This document shows, one piece after another, positions 61,133 through 64,000 of a stretch of 64,000 nt of DNA (the first letter of the stretch is position 1; every line of letters starts with the position of its first letter). Location: the NCBI GenBank assembly GCA_031556035.1, contig JAVBTT010000034.1, positions 21,288 to 85,287 of the forward strand, given 5' to 3'. A program made the translations under genes and the position numbers. This DNA is from JAVBTT01 sp031556035. Its GTDB lineage: Bacteria > Bacillota > Clostridia > Oscillospirales > UBA929. The notes below the pieces were generated by a model. The model was not told the origin of the DNA. It made no database searches and saw only the letters and a list, made by a program, of their open reading frames with translations.

Positions 61133-61284
61133 GAAGAGCGGAGCCGTCCGGGTGCTGAAATAAGTGAGGAACAGCGAAGCGCATGACGAAACTTATTTCA
61201 GGACAAAGCGAAGCGTTTGCCCGACGGCGGCAAAGCCGCCAAAGGCAAAGCGGAGCGGCAGGACGGCGGGAGCTTGACACCACC
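61133..61284 (+). repeat. Structured interspersed element, copy C (152 bp)
   Basis: It runs from box GAAGAGCG (61133-61140) to tail GAGCTTGACACCACC (61270-61284). The first stem is CTGAAATAAGT (61155-61165) with ACTTATTTCAG (61191-61201) around a 25-nt loop; the second stem is GGCGGC-AAA-GCCGCC. A second box GAAGAGCG follows at 61286. It lies between the oadG-like and biotin-carrier genes. Confidence 0.75.
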
Positions 61285-61383
61285 CGAAGAGCGGAGCCCC
61301 CGCGGGCAAGAACGAACGGCGCACCGGGGTCGTCGCGCCCTACTCATCCCCTATCCTTTAACCGTATGAAAGGAAGAACGTAT

Positions 61384-61770
61384 ATGAAATATAAAGTGAC
61401 ACTTAACGGCAAGACCTATGAGGTCGAGGTGGATCGCGGAGAGGCCATACTGGTGGACAGCTACGAGGCAGCCGCACCCGTTGCAGCCCCTGTAGCCGCA
61501 GCCCCGGCCCCAGTCTCCCCTCCTGTTGCCGCCCCGGCGCCGGCAGCCGTGGCTGCGGGGGAGGTCGTGGCCTCCCCGATGCCCGGCAACATCCTTCAGG
61601 TCAAGGTTTCGCAGGGGCAGGCAGTCAAGAAAGGCGAAATTCTCGTCATACTTGAGGCGATGAAGATGGAAAACGAGATACTCGCCCCGCGCGACGGAAC
61701 GGTGGCGCAGGTCGTAGCCTCCAAGGGCACACAGGTGGACACCGGAGCGCCGCTCGTCGTCCTTTCTTAG
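61384..61770 (+). CDS. Biotin carrier protein of oxaloacetate decarboxylase
   Basis: The 128-residue protein has an N-terminal segment (KYKVTLNGKTYEVEVDRGEA), an Ala/Pro-rich flexible linker (~35-65) and a biotinyl domain with the attachment Lys in EAMKMENE. It carries CO2 from the alpha subunit to OadB. ATG 61384 follows AAAGGAAG. It ends 12 bp before oadB. Confidence 0.92.
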   Translation: MKYKVTLNGKTYEVEVDRGEAILVDSYEAAAPVAAPVAAAPAPVSPPVAAPAPAAVAAGEVVASPMPGNILQVKVSQGQAVKKGEILVILEAMKMENEILAPRDGTVAQVVASKGTQVDTGAPLVVLS

Positions 61771-61782
61771 GGAGGAGCGGGC

Positions 61783-63066
61783 ATGGAAATTGGGAAAATA
61801 TTAAACGAGCTCCTCACGACGTCCGGCTTTTCGCAGTTTGTGACAAGCTGGCAGAACATTGTCATGATCGCGATATCCTGCGTACTCCTGTATCTCGCGA
61901 TAGTCAAGAAATTCGAGCCGCTGCTCCTGGTCTGCATCGCCTTCGGCATGCTGCTGTCCAACCTGCCGCTGGGCGAGATGATGCACATGGAGCTGTTCCA
62001 GCAGGTGCCGCTGTTCAACGCCGACGGCACCGCGATGCTGGATAAATTCGGCGATGCCGTCAAGGGCATCGACTACGGGCGGGTGCTCCATGAGGGCGGC
62101 CTTATGGACATCCTCTACCTGGGCGTCAAGCTAAACGTATACCCCTGCCTGATCTTCATGGGTATCGGCGCGATGACCGACTTCGGCCCGATGCTCTCGC
62201 GTCCGTCCTCCCTGCTGCTGGGCGCGGCGGCGCAGCTGGGCATCTACTGCGCGCTTATACTGGCAATACCGTTCGGCTTCGCTCCCAACGAGGGCATGGC
62301 CATCGCCATCATCGGCGGCGCGGACGGCCCGACGGCCATATTCACAGCCTCAAAGCTTGCCACCCACCTGCTGGGCCCAATTGCAATAGCGGCTTACTCT
62401 TACATGGCGCTTATACCGCTGATACAGCCGCCCATCATGCGCGCGCTCACCACAAAGAAGGAGCGCGAGACAAAGATGGAGCAGCTAGCCCCTGTTTCCA
62501 AGACCACAAAGATCATATTCCCGATCGCGGTCACGATCGTCACCGTGCTCATCCTGCCTTCGGTGGCCCCTCTGCTGGGCTGCCTGATGCTGGGAAATCT
62601 CTTCCGCGAGTGCGGGGTTGTAGACCGCCTGAGCGACACGGTGCAGAACGCGCTGATCAACATCGTCACAATCTTCCTGGGCATCACTGTCGGCGGAACC
62701 TCGGTGGGCTACATCGCGGGGCTGAACGACGCGGGAGAGACGGTAAACGTCGGTTTCCTGAGCTTCAGCACGATCAAGATCATAATACTGGGCCTGCTGG
62801 CTTTCTGCTTCTCCACTGCGGGCGGACTTCTGCTGGGCAAGCTGATGTATAAGCTGTCCGGCGGCAAGATCAACCCCCTTATCGGCTCGGCGGGCGTCTC
62901 CGCGGTTCCGATGGCGGCCCGCGTGAGCCAGACTGAGGGCCAGAAGGCCAACCCCTCAAACTTCCTGCTGATGCACGCGATGGGCCCGAACGTGGCGGGC
63001 GTTATAGGCTCGGCTGTAGCCGCCGGATTTTTCCTGGCGGTTGGCAGCGCGATGGGCTGGGTGTAG
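61783..63066 (+). CDS. oadB: Na+-translocating decarboxylase subunit beta
   Basis: The 427-residue integral membrane protein has about nine to eleven hydrophobic segments and the OadB/MmdB motifs GGADGPTAIF near 180, GGTSVGYIAG near 305 and HAMGPNVAGVIGSA near the end; the Asp of GGADGP is expected to bind Na+. It decarboxylates carboxybiotin and exports Na+, storing energy as a sodium gradient. ATG follows AGGGAGGAG. A perfect 18-bp terminator closes the operon. Confidence 0.95.
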   Translation: MEIGKILNELLTTSGFSQFVTSWQNIVMIAISCVLLYLAIVKKFEPLLLVCIAFGMLLSNLPLGEMMHMELFQQVPLFNADGTAMLDKFGDAVKGIDYGRVLHEGGLMDILYLGVKLNVYPCLIFMGIGAMTDFGPMLSRPSSLLLGAAAQLGIYCALILAIPFGFAPNEGMAIAIIGGADGPTAIFTASKLATHLLGPIAIAAYSYMALIPLIQPPIMRALTTKKERETKMEQLAPVSKTTKIIFPIAVTIVTVLILPSVAPLLGCLMLGNLFRECGVVDRLSDTVQNALINIVTIFLGITVGGTSVGYIAGLNDAGETVNVGFLSFSTIKIIILGLLAFCFSTAGGLLLGKLMYKLSGGKINPLIGSAGVSAVPMAARVSQTEGQKANPSNFLLMHAMGPNVAGVIGSAVAAGFFLAVGSAMGWV

Positions 63067-63082
63067 TTTTATAACTTAATAT

Positions 63083-63122
63083 AGTTTAAGGCCCGGGGTT
63101 TGCTAACCCCGGGCCTTAAACT
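63083..63122 (+). terminator. Terminator of the oad operon, perfect 18-bp stem
   Basis: AGTTTAAGGCCCGGGGTT (63083-63100), loop TGCT, AACCCCGGGCCTTAAACT (63105-63122). No long T-run follows. Confidence 0.8.
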
Positions 63123-63146
63123 GTAGGCAAGACAGGTTTTGTAATC

Positions 63147-63210
63147 ATATTAATACCTGTTTAAAACCTGACGTATTAATTTGCTGAAGGGTTTAACATG
63201 GGATTAGTAT
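63147..63210. repeat. Inverted pair of the recurrent 20-bp motif
   Basis: ATATTAATACCTGTTTAAAA (63147-63166) is 19/20 identical to the copy at 25169; GTTTAACATGGGATTAGTAT (63191-63210) is the motif in the opposite orientation. The pair directly precedes the IS1-like fragment, which begins within the second copy. Confidence 0.65.
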
Positions 63211-63386
63211 CACTTGGAAAGGCCTTTTTTTTGAATGCTTCAAAAATATTCAATGCATCTCCGTCATTGACCTATCGCTGGATCGTTGGCGCCAAGTGCA
63301 AATTGCGGGATCACAAAATTTCAGGTGATATTACGCAGCTGGAATTTGATGAGATGTGGCACTATATAAAAATAAAAAATGAATAA
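63198..63386 (+). pseudogene. IS1-like transposase fragment
   Basis: The 62-codon frame contains FNASPSLTYRWIVGAKCKLR and the motif LEFDEMWHYIKIKNE, which resembles the first catalytic-Asp region of IS1-type transposases (ELDEMWHY). It ends at a stop after the motif and the rest of the catalytic domain is absent. It is a remnant at the border between the oad operon and the mobile region at the window end. Confidence 0.6.
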
Positions 63387-63603
63387 TTTTTTTAGACTGA
63401 TTCAGACTAATTGCGCTCCCGATTTGGACAATAAGTCGGAAAAAGCGGATAAAGCCAACATTTTACTTTTATGTTTGATGTCGCCTAGTGCGCACTGTAC
63501 GCTATCCTGAATAACATATTATTGAATTGCTGAAGTCCCGCTTATCTGAATATTTGCCACGGACATCGGTTTTAAATCAATAACAGACAAGGAGTATGCG
63601 TAC
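63387..63603. other. Intergenic stretch
   Basis: AT-rich compared with the oad operon. No gene, strong hairpin or repeat is seen. Confidence 0.35.
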
Positions 63604-63765
63604 ATGGAATTAGGCGATACCAGTATTACCAATCAGTATAATTATCCTCAGGGTCAGAGAAGCTCTCGCCAGGGCTTTTGCTGCTGCCCGTGCATTGGCT
63701 GCTGCCTAGGCCCCACCGGGCCCACTGAGCCGTCAATATATGCACAACCACGGAAAGGCGCATGA
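63604..63765 (+). CDS. Small Cys-rich protein with collagen-like start
   Basis: The 53-residue product starts with an ATG ten bases after AAGGAG. It has a Cys cluster, CCCPCIGCCLGPTGPTEPS, in which six Cys lie within ten residues, followed by two Gly-Pro-Thr triplets. The cluster and triplets recall the N-terminal end of exosporium collagen-like proteins, here stopped after two triplets. It may be a small spore-coat or exosporium peptide, or the truncated beginning of a longer gene. No neighbour helps. Confidence 0.45.
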   Translation: MELGDTSITNQYNYPQGQRSSRQGFCCCPCIGCCLGPTGPTEPSIYAQPRKGA

Positions 63766-63869
63766 ACACAGGGTTTTAACTCAAAACAAAATCATATGAA
63801 ATCCCCATAATCACACAGTATGCCGTTTGAAAGCTGGACAAGCTATCAGACGGCATATCTGTTTATCAA

Positions 63870-63898
63870 GGCGTTTCAGAAATGGAACGCCGTTTTTT
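63870..63898 (+). terminator. Rho-independent terminator
   Basis: GGCGTT (63870-63875) pairs with AACGCC (63886-63891), followed by a run of T residues (63893-63898). Just before it, 63826-63858 forms an imperfect hairpin (ATGCCGT / ACGGCAT). Confidence 0.75.
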
Positions 63899-63929
63899 AT
63901 GCCATTACTTAGAAAAGGAGGTTTACCCT

Positions 63930-64000
63930 ATGGCAGTATTCCGCGTAGAGAAAAATAAGGGCTACACGGTTATGAGCAATCATCACTTGCGAAACAAGGA
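63930..64000 (+). CDS. Replication-initiator/HTH protein of a mobile element (N-terminus only)
   Basis: An ATG after AAAAGGAGG opens MAVFRVEKNKGYTVMSNHHL and runs off the window. This start is characteristic of replication-initiator-A-like helix-turn-helix proteins carried by clostridial conjugative elements and plasmids, as I remember them. Only 23 residues are visible, so the call rests on that similarity. It indicates that the sequence beyond the window is an integrated mobile element. Confidence 0.55.
   Translation, partial: MAVFRVEKNKGYTVMSNHHLRNK

Overview
The window looks like a chromosomal stretch of a G+C-rich, strictly anaerobic, fermentative Gram-positive bacterium of the class Clostridia. 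The reasons are a YesM/YesN-type two-component pair, two S-layer-homology proteins, the gdpP-rplI-dnaB-tilS-hpt-ftsH run, bifunctional AdhE, a multisubunit [FeFe] hydrogenase and a membrane-bound Na+-type oxaloacetate decarboxylase. Assignment below class level is inference.

1-19.4 kb is a carbohydrate-utilisation region. A secreted alginate-lyase-family protein (minus strand, cut by the window start) is divergent from a D-lyxose isomerase-like and ThuA-like pair, a sugar ABC importer (binding protein and two permeases), the adjacent YesM-like kinase and AraC-type regulator, a GH88 unsaturated uronyl hydrolase, a GH43 enzyme and a mutarotase-fold protein. The likely diet is a uronic-acid-containing polysaccharide cut outside by the lyase, imported as unsaturated oligosaccharides and finished in the cytoplasm. 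Next comes a graveyard of mobile DNA (IS110 and DDE transposase fragments, a phage terminase fragment), then a YihQ-like GH31 protein without its catalytic Asp and a disulfide-reductase-fold flavoprotein without the standard CX4C.

19.7-25.1 kb is a 1,806-residue cell-surface protein. 25.3-33.9 kb is housekeeping on the minus strand: gdpP, rplI, a polysaccharide deacetylase, dnaB, tilS, hpt and ftsH. 34.3-51.2 kb is mostly plus strand: a zinc-ribbon membrane protein, adhE, a small kinase-fold protein, a small-multidrug-export-like protein, recD2, a comF reading frame broken by an in-frame TGA, an FmdB-like protein, malic enzyme, mgtE with a long unusual leader, an HPr-like protein without His-15, mtaB, a vanY-like peptidase and an RCC1/SLH surface protein.

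51.2-59 kb holds an Hpt-domain protein, tRNA-Gly(CCC), ridA and the hydrogenase operon (NuoE-like, HATPase, 2Fe-2S protein, NuoF-like, HydA) with PHP and DRTGG genes upstream. 59.2-63.1 kb is a complete oxaloacetate decarboxylase operon. Together with malic enzyme, AdhE and the hydrogenase it outlines a fermentation in which pyruvate, malate and oxaloacetate are interconverted, decarboxylation energy can be stored as a Na+ gradient, and reducing power leaves as ethanol or H2. The last 0.9 kb enters mobile DNA (IS1-like fragment, replication-initiator-like gene).

The most unusual signals are: (i) three copies of a 152-155 bp structured repeat with covarying stems around 25-nt loops, two of them inside the oad operon; (ii) a recurrent 20-bp intergenic motif; (iii) the in-frame TGA of comF at the place of an expected cysteine; (iv) the catalytically altered GH31 and flavoprotein pair; (v) matched inverted repeats over divergent promoters at 2.4-2.6 kb.
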